NCBI GenBank assembly: GCA_019925795.1
Contig: CM034304.1
Span: 7,379,471 to 7,443,470 of the forward strand
From: Dendrobium chrysotoxum
Lineage: Eukaryota > Streptophyta > Magnoliopsida > Asparagales > Orchidaceae
DNA length: 64,000 nucleotides
Reading direction: 5' to 3'
In this document: in pieces, positions 30,120 through 42,687 of the stretch
Numbering within the stretch: position 1 is the stretch's first letter
Layout: each line of letters opens with the position of its first letter
The notes under the pieces: generated by a model
What the model saw: the letters and a program-made list of their open reading frames with translations, nothing else
The model's database searches: none
What the model was told of the DNA's origin: nothing
Position numbers and translations under genes: made by a program

Positions 30120-33100
30120 ATGTCTTCTTTAGCATTCTGGAATTATCGGGAAGCTAGGAAAAAGGAGGCTTCCCGCTACTTGAAGGAGTTGGTAAACGAT
30201 TTTAATATCATCTTTGTTGGTCTAATTGAAACTAAAATCTGCTCTGGCAACAAGATGGAGTTTAGCAAAATGTTTGGATCGTCATGGGATTACTTTCTTC
30301 TACCGACTGCTGGACTATCTGGGGGAACGATGATTAGTTGGAGAGCTGATTTGGTTACTTTTTGTGTCAAGGAGGCTAATGAACAAGTTGTGGTGGGAGA
30401 ACTATGCATTCCTAATAAAGGGAGATGGCTAATTGCAATTGTTTATGGCAGTAGGGATGTATGCAGGAGGAGATCTTTATGGAACAATCTTGAAGCTTTT
30501 TCGAGCTGTAGTCTCCCTTTTTTGATTGGTTGAGATTTCAATTGTATCTTATCTCAAGAGGACAAGAGGGGAGGGAAGAAATTTGTGTTCTCTCAAGGTC
30601 CGCAAGACATGAAGTTATTTATGTCTAGCTGTGATTTCCATGACACTGGAATTGTTGGACCCAAGTACACTTGGTGTAATAACAAAAAAGGAGGTGCTAG
30701 GATTCTTGAGAGGTTGGATCGTATTCTTCTAAACTCATTGGCTTTTGAGGCTATACAACCGGCTGTGGTTCGTCACCTAGCAAGGATTGCTTCTAACCAT
30801 TGCCCCATCTTAATCAATATCAAGTCATATGGATTTAATAGAAACCGGTTTCTTAAATTCGAAGAGGTTTGGACTTCTTATCCAGCCTCTGTTGGAATTG
30901 TTTCTAGAACTTGGGAAAGGAGTGTAAAAGGAGATGCTGCTCATTCCCTTAACGTTAAGTTCAAATGCACGTTGAAAGCGCTGTTCTTTTGGAGTAGATC
31001 AAAGCTTGCAGACCTCAATAAACTGAAAGAAAAACTTAAGAAGGAAGTTCTTGACTTACAACAAGAAGAAGCTGAAATTGGAAATCTATCTAAGGTAAAA
31101 CTTTGTTTGTTGAAATCTAAAGTTTTGGAACTTAACTCTACCCTTGGGAGGCTGGATTCTTGGTGGAAGCAGCGGGCAAAGGTCAAATGGTTGGAGAATG
31201 GTGACACAAACTAAAATTACTTTCATTCTTTTGCTTCTGCTCGGCGTAACAGCAACAGGATTCATCAAATCAGGAATCCTATGGGCATCTTGGTGGAGGA
31301 GCAAAAGCTTATAGAGGAGGTGTTCTTGGACTTCTATAAGGACAAGTGGAAAGCTCAAAATTGTGTGCTCTCGCGTTGGCCTGCTCCTTCATACCTGTTA
31401 AGTGATGAGGATAAAAAATTTCTGCTGGCAGAGTTTACTAGGAAGGAGCTCGAAGAGGTGATCCGGCAACTTGAACCTAACATCTCTCCTGGTTTGGATG
31501 GTATCTCCTATTCTTTCTTTAAGTTTTATTGGCATATTATTAAGGAGGATGTGTGGATGGCTGTGCATTCGTTTCTCAAGAATGGTAGGATGTGCAAGGA
31601 ATGGAAAGAAACCTTAGTTGTTTTAACTTCTAAGGTTAAAACTCCTTCTCTTCCCTCTAATTTCACACCTATCAGCCTATGTTGTTCCATTTATAAAATT
31701 GTAGCCCAAATGTTATTAAGTAGAATGTTGGGAATTATTCCAAAAATTGTTTCTGAAGAACAAGCTGCATTTATTTGGGGTCGTTCTTTATCGGAGCACA
31801 TTTTGATTACGCAGGAATTGTTTCACAAGTTTCGCTATTCCAAATCTAAGAAAGGCTTGATGGCAATAAAAGTGGACATGGAACATGCATACGATAGCAT
31901 GGGGTGGTCCACTTTGAAGCAAGCCTTAGATCATTATGGCTTTCCTGAGAAATTTTCTAATTTGTTGTTACAATATGTTCTTAACCCGAAATTTTGTTTA
32001 TTAATAAATGGCAATAACTCTTCATGGATAGAGGGTAAAAGTGGTTTTAGGCAAGGTTGTCCCTTGTCTCCCTACCTATTCATTTTATGCTCACAATTGC
32101 TTACAGACGTGTTTGCCCAAAGAGGGAGAAAGCTAGGTATCAAAATGGCCACTCAAGCTGAGAGGATTTCACATCTTCAATTTGCTGATGATCTTCTTAT
32201 TTTCTCTGAAGCAAAACAAAATCATGTGAAGAAGATTAATAAGATATTGAAAATTACAGAGGGTAGACGGGGCAAAGAATTAATGTGCAAAAATCTGCTG
32301 TTATTTCTGGAAAAGCGGTTAGTAGAAGGAAATCGTTGGCTCTTGCTAGACTGTTGGGTTTTAAGGTAGTCACTGAACTAAACTACCTCGGCATCAAATT
32401 GGCTCTTAGAAGACTTGTATTTTCAGATTTCCAAAGCCTGTTGGAAATGGCTCATGGCAGAATTTCCACTTGGGGTAATCGCTATATTTCTTTTTCAGGA
32501 AAGCTAACTTTAATCAAGTATTCTTTTCTATCTCTCCCTACTTTTTTATCTACACATTCTCTTGCCCCTATTGGAGTACTAAATGATTTGGATAAGATGT
32601 GTAGGGATTTCTTTTGGCAAAAAGGTGATAGAACAAAAGGTCTTCATTATGTAGCTTGGGAGATGTTATGTAGACCAAGGAGTTTGGGAGGCCAAGGGTT
32701 GACATCTGCCTCTGCCAAAGTGGGTCCGTTGAGAGCCAAGTTTGCTTGGAACTTTATCACCAAGCCTTCAACTCTTCTTAACAGGAATTTGAGGGCAAAG
32801 TATGGAGGTGACATTTGGGATTCAAATGCTAGGAGTACTGCTTCAACTACTTGGAAGATTATCACTCGAGTGGATCAAGCTCAATGTAGATGCTTCCCTA
32901 CAGAGTTCTTATAAGGCTGGTGTGGGTTGAGTTATTAGATATTCTAAAGGTCGGTTTATCTATACTTTTGGATTCTCTTGTTTGCAATGGGATTCATCTT
33001 TTTTGGAATTGAAATCAGTTCTTGCTCTTAAAGAAGCTCTACAAGATTGGATGTTTGACGTTAAAGGGATTATTATTGAAGGAGATAATTCCAATGTGAT

Positions 33101-33356
33101 TAAGTATGTTCAAAAGATAATGAAGAACGAAGGCTTGGCGGGAGAATTAGTGGACCAACAAGATTTTTCTTTTCTTAAAGATTTTCATCAAATTATTTTT
33201 CGATTTGTGGATAGGAGTTTTAATAAGTTAGCTCATTGCTGTGCTAACTATGCTAGTTCTTCTAATTTTATTTGGGATTGTATTGGTAATAAGTACATTC
33301 CTCCTAACTTTATTTCTTTGTTAAAGGAGGAATGTGATAGGGGTTCTTCTTATTAG
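30120..33356 (+). pseudogene. LINE ORF2: endonuclease, reverse transcriptase, RNase H, broken
   Basis: The endonuclease starts MSSLAFWNYREARKK with FVGLIETKI; a TGA at 30531 falls just before DFNCIL. It continues with YTWCNNKKGGARILERLDR and SNHCPIL. RT (31281-32369) has ISPGLDGISYSFFK, GFRQGCPLSPYLFI and the active site FADDLLIF. The frame shifts near 32285 and continues to 32914. RNase H (32860-33356, NVDASL..., IIEGDNSNVIKYV) follows directly on the RT tail at about 32868. The zinc-finger RVT region usually found between them is missing, which suggests an internal deletion. Not functional. Confidence 0.9.
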
Positions 33357-33428
33357 AACCTTTTTGTTTGGTTTTTTAATAAAATTTGCTCTATGCATTT
33401 CTTCAAAAAAAAAAAAGGTATACTTCCA

Positions 33429-33768
33429 TTTTTCTTATAGTCAAAAGGGGCAGTTATAATATTATTTGAAGATAGATGTTTTTGATTGATTGTTAGATGT
33501 TTGTGTGTTGTGTGTATGTATGTGTTGTATTGTAAATGTGTGTATATTTTTATATGTTTTTTTGTTCATGTTCGTGGTTCTATTCGAGCTATTTTTGTTT
33601 TAAAAGTTTTTATGATTTATTTCTTTTTTATTTTAAGATTCATGGTTTAAGTTTATGTTTTTATTTTCATGGGAACCCCTTGTTTTAAATTAGCCATTCA
33701 TTTAGGGGGAGCTAAGGAGAAAATTTTCTTTAATAGTTAACTCAAATAATAATTATTTTTCCATCATC
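33429..33768 (+). other. Element 3 pre-PPT region (right part)
   Basis: T/G-rich non-coding sequence with a PPT-like tract TTTAGGGGGAGCTAAG at 33702-33717, like the secondary tracts of elements 1 and 2. No gene. Confidence 0.6.
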
Positions 33769-33782
33769 AAAAAGGGGGAGAT
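33769..33782 (+). other. Element 3 polypurine tract
   Basis: Reads AAAAAGGGGGAGAT immediately before LTR start TGTTAC. Confidence 0.85.
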
Positions 33783-35362
33783 TGTTACAACCTAGTTTTC
33801 ATAACTATGTTTTTATATCATGTGTATTTTTTATGATTCCAAAATCTTATTGTGTTGATTACTGTTTCTCCTAAAATATATTGAAAATATTATTTGTGTT
33901 ATTTGTGTGTACTAACATTTTAGGAAAATCATACTCCAAACTGCTAAAGACTTCTAGATAGATTAGATTGGGGTTTATTGTAATTGAAGTCTGTACTTTT
34001 TATATTTTGCTTGAGTTTGAGAGAGTGTGATTTTAATTGGATAATCGCACACACACACTAGGGGAGTGTAAAAAAACTTGTATGTTTAAAACAAATTGTA
34101 CTGTACGATCATAGATCATACAGGATGATTTATCCTGAGTGTTCCTCCAGAATAGAGTTGATTGAATCATGCCAGAAAAACTTTTCTAAGTACTATTCAT
34201 ATTGTACAATCATAGGTTCGTACATACAACGTCTATAGTATGAAATGAGGTTCATACATGATCGTACCGAACGAATGGTTTATTTTTCAATTTTTTGTAC
34301 AATATGATGTAAGTTCGTACATATCATTTACAGAGTACAAAATGCAGTTCGTACAAGATTGTATTGGATGAATGGTTCATTTTTAAACTTTTTATACAGT
34401 ACGATGTCAATTCGTACAGACAACTAATAGAGTACGAAAATAGATTCGTACAGGATCGCACAGGGATTTTTGAACTATTCATAGGTACGAAGTACGATCG
34501 TTCTGTACGATCCAAGTCCATCAAACTTGAAATTTTTAGTTTTCTGGATGGTTTTTCGTGTCTTTTATATATGAGTTCTTAAAATTGACTGTCAAGTAAC
34601 TCCTACTACGAATTTCTTTTGATAGTGCACTTGGAGAGTATTCGGGAGAGTGTCTTGTGATTGGAGAGTGAAAGATCTCTTAAGAGGGATTAGTGAGGGG
34701 ATTCACAAGGTTGCCTAACAGTGAGGATCTCTTGCTTGTTCTTTAAATTTTTCCCTACTTTCTTGAAGACTCTTGAAAAAAGATTTTCAAAGGAGCTGAT
34801 ACTCTGCCGACACCAGGAGAGTTTGAAAGGATGCCGGTACTCTGCTGATACCAGGAGAGTGTGAAAGGATGCTGGTTCTCTGCCATCACCAAGAGGATGA
34901 GAAAGGATGATGGTACTCTATCGACACCAGGAGAGTGTGAAAGGATGCTGGTTCTCTACTGTCATGAGGAGGGTGAGAAAGGATGATAGTACTTTGTCGC
35001 ACCAGGGTTGGTGGAAGAGAGGTTATTGTAAGGGCTTCTCCACCTTACTGTGGGAGTAAAATGAGAGTCACTTTGGTACAGTGTAATACCTGAAGAGGGA
35101 GTCTTCAGGGAGTGGACGTAGGTCTAGTTGGACCGAACCACTATAAAATTATGTGTTCTTCTGTTTTTATTTTTATTGTATTTTTATTTTTCTACACTTT
35201 TACTATTTTGATTAAAAATTTTGTTTTGAGAAAATTTATCATTGTGAGTAAAATCTTAAATCAATTTTTTAAATTATTAAGATTTTTTAAATTATCAATT
35301 CACCCTCTCTTGGTTAGCCTTGGGACATAACTACTAGGTCTAACAACCAATTCGACCTTAAA
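33783..35362 (+). repeat. Element 3 3' LTR (about 1,580 bp)
   Basis: It starts TGTTACAACC and ends near TTCGACCTTAAA, in place of the usual TTTCA. It contains degenerate GTACGA palindromes (34090-34520), a TTATATAT box near 34565, the shared block GTGAGGGGATTCACAAGG at 34693, and CAATTCACCCTCTCTTGGTTAGCC near the end. ORFs inside are chance. Confidence 0.85.
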
Positions 35363-37019
35363 AGTAATCACCTAGGGTTTGAAGTTTTCCTCTGCAAAAA
35401 TAATCTTACAAGATGAAAAAGGGTTCTTTTCTTCGTATGGAGCTTCTCTAGAAATTTGTAGAAGACTTCAAGTTCAGACAAGGACTGGACACAGAGATAG
35501 ATGAATTGGGACGAAGAGTTGTATGATCCTTCGTCAGCCTTATCACCGGTGAGGTTCAAATGCCAGAAAATCATCCGTAAGATGAAGAAGAACTTATAGG
35601 AATGCAAAATAAATGAGAGCGTCGATGGAGAGTGAGTGAAGTAAAAGTTAGGGTTGAATGAAGCTCTCTTGTTCTTTGGTCCAATTCAAACGTTGGGAGT
35701 ATCGTGGATGGTTGGGATCACTCAGGCTTATTTCTTTAATGAATGACATTTGGCCCAGGCCATTAGACATTAGAGGAACGCACTGCAATAGGGGAAAATG
35801 ACCTGAGGTTATTTTCACATAGGGAGGGGACCACTTCTTATTTGGGCTAAAACAAGAGTTGAGTTGGGTTGGGCTGGACTCTAGGAGGATTCTAGAAGTG
35901 TCCTGAGCTGTTTGGATGAGCTGGCATGGGACGGAGTGCTCAAGCCAAGTTTGTTGACCACTCAAGGATGTTTTGTCCATTGTTGATTGGTTTGACCAAT
36001 CAACTAGTCAAGGTGGCAAATGTGGACTTATGAAGGAATTGGTATATTATTAAGGTCAATGCCAAGGGTTTTGAGAGAGTTATATGGCCATTTGAATGGA
36101 GGATTAGGCATAAGTTTAGGTTTGACCAAATATGATAATTTGACCAAGTCATGCTAATCAAAGTTAGACTCATGATTAGTTTAGATGTTATTAAGCCATA
36201 TAGTGTAATGAGTTTGGATGTTTGAGAGGATTTGGATGGCTTGGTTCAAGTATATGCAATGAATGAACCCATCTAAAGACCTGTTGACCAGTCAGGTTTA
36301 TGTCACTAGGAGAGATGTTTAAAGAAGTTTAGTTAAGATCAATGTTCAGCTGGAGTTAAATTGGAGCTAACTGATATATATGATTAGTTGAGATAGCCTG
36401 AGCTTGCTTAGCTTGGTTAGATTGGGTCAATTACTAGCTCAAGAGCCAGTGATGAATAGTCAGATGTATAGGGTTCCTAGTGAGATGATTTGGACCCCGA
36501 CTAAGGTTAGGCGTGGCCAGTACACTGTGCTAGGCAATGCATTGAGCTTGGTGATTATAGTGTGAGGAAGTAATTGCTTAGGTATTTATAGGTCAACATC
36601 TATTGGATGATTGATTATTGGAAGAGTGGATGATTGAAGCATTGAATTATTGGTTGAGTACATGTTGTGCTGGATAGTTGATTAGGTGACTGTTGGTTGT
36701 ATACTATAGGCTGGATAATTGATTATTGGAAATGCAAGCTTGTAGATTTGATTGAAAACTTGGCTAGAGATTGTATATAGATTGATATATGATTTGACTG
36801 AATGCTTATTATGACTGATGATTGATTAGAGTCCATGAATGCTAATTGCTTAAGGTAATTGAACATCCAAAAATGGCTGCTAATCAAGTGATTATAAAAT
36901 CACTGATTGGTGCTTTGATGCTAGATTGAAAAATATATGTTTGTTTATATGATTGATGATGATTAAAAATGAATAGATGATTAACAACTAGGTAATTGTC
37001 AACCATCATATTAAAAATC
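35363..37019. other. Anonymous non-coding DNA
   Basis: No supportable gene. The minus-strand ORF at 35648-35980 shows no known domain. TGACC/GGTCAA-rich text at 35980-36450 resembles 10800-11470 in reverse orientation. ATTGATT-rich low-complexity sequence follows. Confidence 0.45.
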
Positions 37020-37790
37020 AGAATATTGGGTGGTTCCCGATGACCTCATACAAAAATGAAGTCAACACCTCCCATGCCACATAATGCACCCTTGCCATCC
37101 TTTCTCCTTATGCAACATAAATTTCCTGCACAGCTGGTCTAAATCATTCAAAATCCCTTTCGGAACTAATGAATGAGCCATTAGAAATGTAGGAAGAGAA
37201 AGAACTGATGAATTAATGAGAGTTGTTCTTCCTGTTAGAGCTAATGCCTTATTGCCCTAAGTACTCAGCTTTTCTAAAGCATGCTGAATAATGGGTTGGA
37301 AGTCTCTAGCTACATACCATTTTAACACAATTTTCACTCCAAATAAATAACTTCTTTAACTGACTTGTACTCGAGCTTCTTAGCTAACCTTTTCATCCTT
37401 CTTTGAGATAGAGCCTTTAAGCAAATCACCATAGAATTATTTTATTTATTTTCAAGCCTATCCAAGCATAGTAATCCTTCAGAATGGACTCAATGATTCT
37501 AATAGATCGAGATGAAGCTACATCAAACAATACTACATCATCTACATATGATAGGGGTGAAATGATTGAAGCATTAGGAGCAATCTTTATACCCAATTGC
37601 TCTCTGCTTGATGAGAAGCTTTTGATAAAAGTTCAAAGCAAATTATAAAAAGGTATAGAGACAGCGGACATCCCTGTCTGAACACACCCTTGGCTTTTAT
37701 CTGGTCCATCTTTCTCCCATTAACTAGGATATAACTTTCACATGTGCCTAACAGGTTTAAATAGAAGAACTTGAACCTAATAAGTTATAA
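37020..37790 (-). pseudogene. LINE reverse-transcriptase fragment
   Basis: The minus strand carries RT motifs in order across shifted frames: SYILVNGRKM, then VFRQGCPLSLYLF (about 37670), then YVDDVVLFDVASSRSI (about 37530), then a tail like that of 32500-32700 with LPTFLMAHSLVPKGILND. It is truncated at both ends and has many stops. It belongs to an L1-type LINE related to, but clearly different from, the one at 28565. Confidence 0.8.
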
Positions 37791-39678
37791 TGATAAGAGT
37801 TCGCCAAAATGGTCACTTTTCCCTCCACAAGCACTCGCTAACCAAGGGAAGTGATTCATTAGGGTCAGAGAAGTCAAAGAGTGGTCCCTAGCTAAAACTA
37901 CAAAGAGTTGCTTGTATAGATTCATATATGGTCCTAAGGGTTTTCCTCTTTAGTGCGGTAGCTCCCCAAAGCTACTCACCATCATTTAAATTGAGAAACT
38001 ACTAGCACTCCAACATAGCTATAAGGAAGGAGCATCCTAAGGAGCAAAGGGCTTGATCCTTTAAACATGGCCAATTTTTAGCATGCGGATATAATGACAA
38101 AAAGGAACAAGCCATTCATTTATAATGGCCTAAGGTTTGTACCTAAGAATTCGCTAGTGCACCTAAAAGACTCGCCATACTGACTCATTAGCTCGTCCAA
38201 AAGAGTTACCATACCAACTCATCAACGAAAATTAGCCTAAGGAGACTCGCCTTGAAACTGAGGACCACGCTAGAAATGAAAAGATACATGGGCACTTATT
38301 AGGCCCATGTATCGTTCATAAAGGACCATAATTAATGATGTGTTTTTTTACTTTTCCACTGGTTCTCAAATTTTTATAAATAAAAGGTAAAGATACACAT
38401 TTATAATCTTTTGGATGATTATTCATCTACTATAGCATTCTTAAGAATGTTTTTCATCTTTTTACAAGATTCTCTAAGCCCTCTCCTCTCATTTTCATAC
38501 TCACTCTAAATTCCTTTGTTCTTGCCTTTTGAGGTTACTTGCTAGTAAGATTTTGTGTCATCCATGCACACATTTGGACCCAACAATTATGTTATCATGC
38601 CACTTGCAATGCTTCATAAGGGTTATCAACCTCAAATATGAAATTAGATCACAAAAAAGTCCACCTTCTTGAGACTTCTTGAGGACAAATCAAAAGGTTT
38701 ATGAAAGATATAATTTCTTTCTCTGATGTCATGAATTAACATTCTAGTAACAATATAACATAACCGTATTTTTAACAAGAATAATGCATTTTCATGGTTA
38801 ATAAAAAACTAATTGAATTACCTTTAGCTTAACTTATATCTTCTTAGGTTTATATATATTGCTTGTCTTTTGTTTAGTTTAATCCCTTCTTGATAGCCTC
38901 AAAATGATCATTGAGAGATTTACATCTATATAAATTTTAACAAAAAATGATTATATAATAAGAGATATTATAGGTTCTTGCTAAAATACAATTATATCAA
39001 GGCCTACTTGGCCAATGTATGATAACCCAACACATTCTTAATCTCTATTAGACATTCCCCAACCAATGCCTCAAAAACATAAGCTTCAAACTTTACTCAC
39101 ATCAATACTCATGCAAAGTGGAGTATCCATGCAAGAAAAATCTATTAAAAAAACCTAAAATTTCAAGCCAAAGCACAAATTGTTGGCCTTGGAATGTAAT
39201 ACCATTTTGCCACTTAGAATCATGTTCAATTCAAAAGAAGTGTGCCACCTTGCTGCACCACTCGTCACCTTATGCTGCCTCATTGAGTCGCATCCACCAA
39301 CAATTATGAAAGCCAACAACACTTGTGAAAGTCATCCATGCAAGCAACCACGCAATTACTTTCAAACTACCATAGAATATTATGTTAAACTTAAATGAGA
39401 GGCCTATCAATCCACATACCATCATATCTTTTCCTGCAATGCCACAAGAACTCCCATTAAAGGTGTCTTGTCGAATATGCTAAGCCATTATTGTGCTTAT
39501 ACTAATGGGGCTACTGCAAGGTTTTCGCATTCTCCTCTAAGCTCTATAAAAGGGGATACCCTATGCTTAGAAGAGGATTGGTTGTTAGCAAACTAAGAGG
39601 AGTTCAAGGAACGTCGATAGTTGCTGTAACCCCCTTGAATATAAATAAATATATACATAACATAGGTGGAGTCCCTAT
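37791..39678. other. Anonymous DNA with possible old LTR promoter
   Basis: No gene is seen. At 38375 there is TATAAATAAAAGG, and TTTGGACCCAACAATT ends a segment near 38590, which might be an LTR end, but I found no partner. A second TATA-like word CTATAAAAGGGG is at 39543, about 140 bp before the gypsy element. Confidence 0.35.
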
Positions 39679-39683
39679 GATTC

Positions 39684-40145
39684 TGATAGGAAACACTTGT
39701 AGATCTCAAGTATGTCCTATCAATCTTCAGAAAACAACGAAAAAACTCTTCTAAACTCCAATGAAAATCAAGGAAAATAGTAGATTTTAGAGCAAAAATC
39801 TAATAGATCGGAAGAAAGCAACAAGATACAAGTGATCCTCTATTCGAGAGGAGGATGGATTTTTCCCAATCTCTAGATGAATCTAGAGCCCAAAACCTGA
39901 ACCTAAGAGATCCCAAAATCAGCCAAATTAAATATGCCCTAACCCTAGAAAAACAAAATATTTAATGCATACAAATCAAAAGGAAATCCCTAAACAATCC
40001 CTACATTCAAATTTCCCTCCCAAATCCCTCAAAAATCCTTCCTATTTGGCTCCCGCAAAACTTGCGGCTCGTGCGACTGTAGAAGGAGGTGGAGATTGTT
40101 CGCCTCGCTCTCGCCTGGGCTGGTCCTGCGTGGACCGGTCTAACA
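39684..40145 (-). repeat. Gypsy 3' LTR (462 bp)
   Basis: Homologous to 42230-42682. It starts TGATAGGAAACACTTGTAG and ends GGACCGGTCTAACA on the plus strand. The polypurine tract on the minus strand is CTTTAGGAGGGGAGTAT at 40146-40162. Confidence 0.9.
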
Positions 40146-40296
40146 ATACTCCCCTCCTAAAGATCCACCTAGTCCTCAAGGTGGAGATATGCTCGTGTTC
40201 CCGTGGAGGTGGCCATCCTTGAGGTGGCTGAAAAACCATACCAAATTGCTGAATCAAGGGCTGCACTGAAAGAGAAACATCCCATCCCTCCTCCAT

Positions 40297-40764
40297 CTAG
40301 ATCACATCCAGCTTATGTAGTCCCACCTGATAATCTTCCCCCACCTCTTGTATGCTCCTAACCATGGTCTTGAGAGATACCATGGCTTTGGATAGCTCTG
40401 CATCTCCCCTTATAACCACCTTTCTCCCATCCACCCTTAATTCCATCATGAGTGCTCCCCAATTCTCCTTGGTTTCCCCCAAGGTTTGCAACCACTTCAT
40501 CCCCAGGATGACATCAGTACTCCCTAACTCTAGTGGGAGAAAATCCTCCCTTACCTGAATCCCCTGGATGGTTAACACCACTCCTCTACAGATCCCCTGG
40601 CTTTTCTCCACCTTCCCTGTACCCATCATCACCCCATAATAACCAGTGTCCACCAATTTCACTCCCAGTTGATTGACGACCTGAGTGGAAATGAAATTAT
40701 GGGTAGCCCCACTGTGAATCAAAACTACCACCTCCATGCCTGCTATTTCCCCCTTCACCTTCAT
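40297..40764 (-). pseudogene. Gypsy protease domain
   Basis: This 155-residue frame has the retropepsin fold signature with IHSGATHNFIS near residue 16. The usual catalytic Asp of DSGAT is His here, so the protease should be inactive. Later motifs (DVILGMKWLQTLG) fit the C-terminal flap. The frame stops with TAG at 40297-40299 and continues past it as PLIQQFGMVFQPPQGWPPP, the linker before RT. The RT itself is deleted. Confidence 0.85.
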
Positions 40765-40782
40765 CGTATGATTCGATGTGAA

Positions 40783-41661
40783 TCATACTACTGAATTCAA
40801 GGAGACCTCCGCCACATCCAGATGCAACTTGCCATCCATCTCTCTCACACCTCCCTCCTCAGTTTCCTCGTCATCACAGATGGTGAGAACCTGAAGAGTT
40901 CGATCCCTACACATGTGCCCTGGAGTATACTTCTCATCACACCGGAAACATAACCCCTTTGCCCTCTTCTCTTGTATCTCCTTCTCTATCAGCCTCTTGA
41001 AAATTTTCCCACTCCCTCCTCCTACTGACTTCTCCCTGGTGGTCTCATTAATATTGCCTGATGCAGGCCCCTTGGGTGGAAGAAGAGTGATCATCGTCCT
41101 ATAAGAGCCTCTTAAGCTGTTGCTCCTGGCTCCCTTCTCTAGATTCTTCTGATATTCAACTAGCTGGGCCAATCTCATAGCCTCCCCCAAGACACGAGAC
41201 ATCAGAACCTTCACTGCCGCTCGAATCTCTGCCTTCAACCCCTTCATGAAGTTCCCCTCCAATACAGTCTCTAATAGTCACTCCACTCTACTGGCTAGGT
41301 GCTCAAATTGCTCCCAATAGTCTGATACTGATCGCTCCTGAACCAGAGCAAAGAACTGCTCATTGAAGTCCCCTTCCCGATCGGTTTGGAAACATTCTAT
41401 TACGCAGTCCTTAAATTCCCTCCAACTCCTGATAGGTCTCCTCTGGTCTCTCCACCGGTACCAGGATAATGCCTTCCCTTCCAAGCACAGGCCTATTGCT
41501 GCTAGCTTCTCCTCCTCCGTTAGCCCATTGATGGTGAAGTACCTCTCCAACTTATAAATCCACCCATACGCATCCTCCCCTTTAAAATGGGTATCTTCAG
41601 CTTCCTCACCTTCTAATCGCCACCATTCCCCCTTATTCTTCCATAGTTTCCCCTCTCCCAA
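40783..41661 (-). pseudogene. Gypsy gag, one stop
   Basis: The Retrotrans_gag domain is at 41278-41661 (YGWIYKLERYFTINGLTE, LCLEGKALSWYRWRD). A stop near 41278 interrupts it, and it continues at 40783-41262 with the knuckle LCFRCDEKYTPGHMC. An upstream start may lie before 41661. It ends at 40783 close to the protease. Confidence 0.85.
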
Positions 41662-42214
41662 GCGCTAGGCCCTCCCCACGTCTCCCAGTCTTCCCTTGCC
41701 CTGCCATAGCCCAAACCCCCTTCGAATTCCCCCCTTCTTTCTTCAAAATCAGTACCTCGACGGCCATAGTATCCCTCCTAGCATTCCACATATCCACCGC
41801 TTTCTTCCCTCTAGACCGGCTCTAGATGAGGCCTTCTCCTTTCTCCTTCCATGATTTCCATCTCATCTTCCTCCCTATGAATTTCAGAATTCATGCTTTT
41901 CCATTCCACCCCTTTTGCCATGGAAGCCGCCGTTTGATTTTGGATTTCCAACATCTTCTTCGTCATGTCCCGGAGATCGTCTACTTATCCTTCCATGGAG
42001 AAAATCCTTTCCTCTACCATTGTCTTGATTTGATTCATCTCTCCTTCGAGCCTTTCTTCCAAAGCATTCACCTTCTTGGCCGCATCATAATCCGGAGTTT
42101 GTAGATTCACAAAATCTAAATTTCGGACTTCAAAATCAGCACCTTCCCTCTTTTACGGAACAAAAATTACTGCTGAAATTTGTCGAAAACAGCCCTCCAC
42201 CGGTCCCAAGACTT

Positions 42215-42226
42215 GCTCTGATACCA
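42215..42226 (-). other. Gypsy primer binding site
   Basis: The minus strand reads TGGTATCAGAGC, complementary to the initiator-Met tRNA, three bases past the LTR end. Confidence 0.85.
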
Positions 42227-42229
42227 ATT

Positions 42230-42682
42230 TGATAGGAAACACTTGTAGATCTCAAGTATTTCCTATCAATCTTTAAAAAACAGTGAGAAAACTCTTCCAA
42301 ACTCCAATGAAAATACAGTAGATTTTATTGCAAAAATCTAATAGATAGAAAGAAAGCAACGAGATACAAGTGATCCGCTATTCCAAAGGAGGATCGATCT
42401 CTCCCAATCTCTAGATGAATCTAGAGCCCAAAACCTGAACCTAAGAGATCCCAAAATCAGCCAAATTAAACATGCCCTAACCTTAAAAAAACAAAGTATT
42501 TAATGCATACAAATCAAAAGGAAATCCCTAAACAATCCCTACATTCAAATTTCCCTCTCAAATCCCTGAAAAATCCTTCCCATTCGGCTCCACAAAACTT
42601 GCGGCTCGTACAGCTGTAGCAGGAGGCGGAGATTGTCCGCCTCATTGGCGCCTAGGCCGGTCCCGCGTGGACCGTTCTAACA
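42230..42682 (-). repeat. Gypsy 5' LTR (453 bp)
   Basis: Partner of the left LTR, with several scattered differences and short gaps. It ends GGACCGTTCTAACA, followed by GATTC. Confidence 0.9.
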
Positions 42683-42687
42683 GATTC

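Larger units (their letters stand above)
28565..33414 (+). mobile_element. L1-type LINE with target duplications
   Basis: A 4.85-kb non-LTR element: ORF1 (gag-like), ORF2 (endonuclease, RT, RNase H), an AATAAA signal (33378-33383) and an A tail (33404-33416). It is bounded by the 14-bp duplication AAGGTATACTTCCA at 28551-28564 and 33415-33428. The first 41 bp (28565-28605) repeat the flank at 28499-28539, so the true 5' end of LINE sequence may be 28606. Both ORFs contain stops. Confidence 0.9.
28191..35362 (+). mobile_element. Element 3: 5'-truncated Sirevirus, split by an L1-type LINE
   Basis: Only the pre-PPT region (28191-28550 and 33429-33768), the polypurine tract (33769-33782) and the 3' LTR (33783-35362) survive. 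The left boundary is the broken 5S copy C. The pre-PPT module GATGCATAAAGTGTGCC at 28209 confirms orientation. No gag or pol remains. Confidence 0.8.
39684..42682 (-). mobile_element. Complete Ty3/gypsy deletion derivative (gag-protease only)
   Basis: LTRs at 39684-40145 and 42230-42682 run in the same orientation with TGATAGGAAAC...TCTAACA ends. A perfect 5-bp duplication GATTC lies at 39679-39683 and 42683-42687. Total length is 2,999 bp. The minus strand has a primer site, gag, protease, the very start of the RT linker, then the polypurine tract. RT, RNase H and integrase are absent, so it cannot move by itself. Confidence 0.93.

Noticed and set aside
35648..35980. Minus-strand ORF of 110 codons
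   Set aside because: No known domain and composition of surrounding non-coding repeat; probably chance.
38375..38595. Promoter end of a solo gypsy LTR
   Set aside because: A TATA-like word and a terminal CAACA-like word are present, but no partner, start or target duplication was found.
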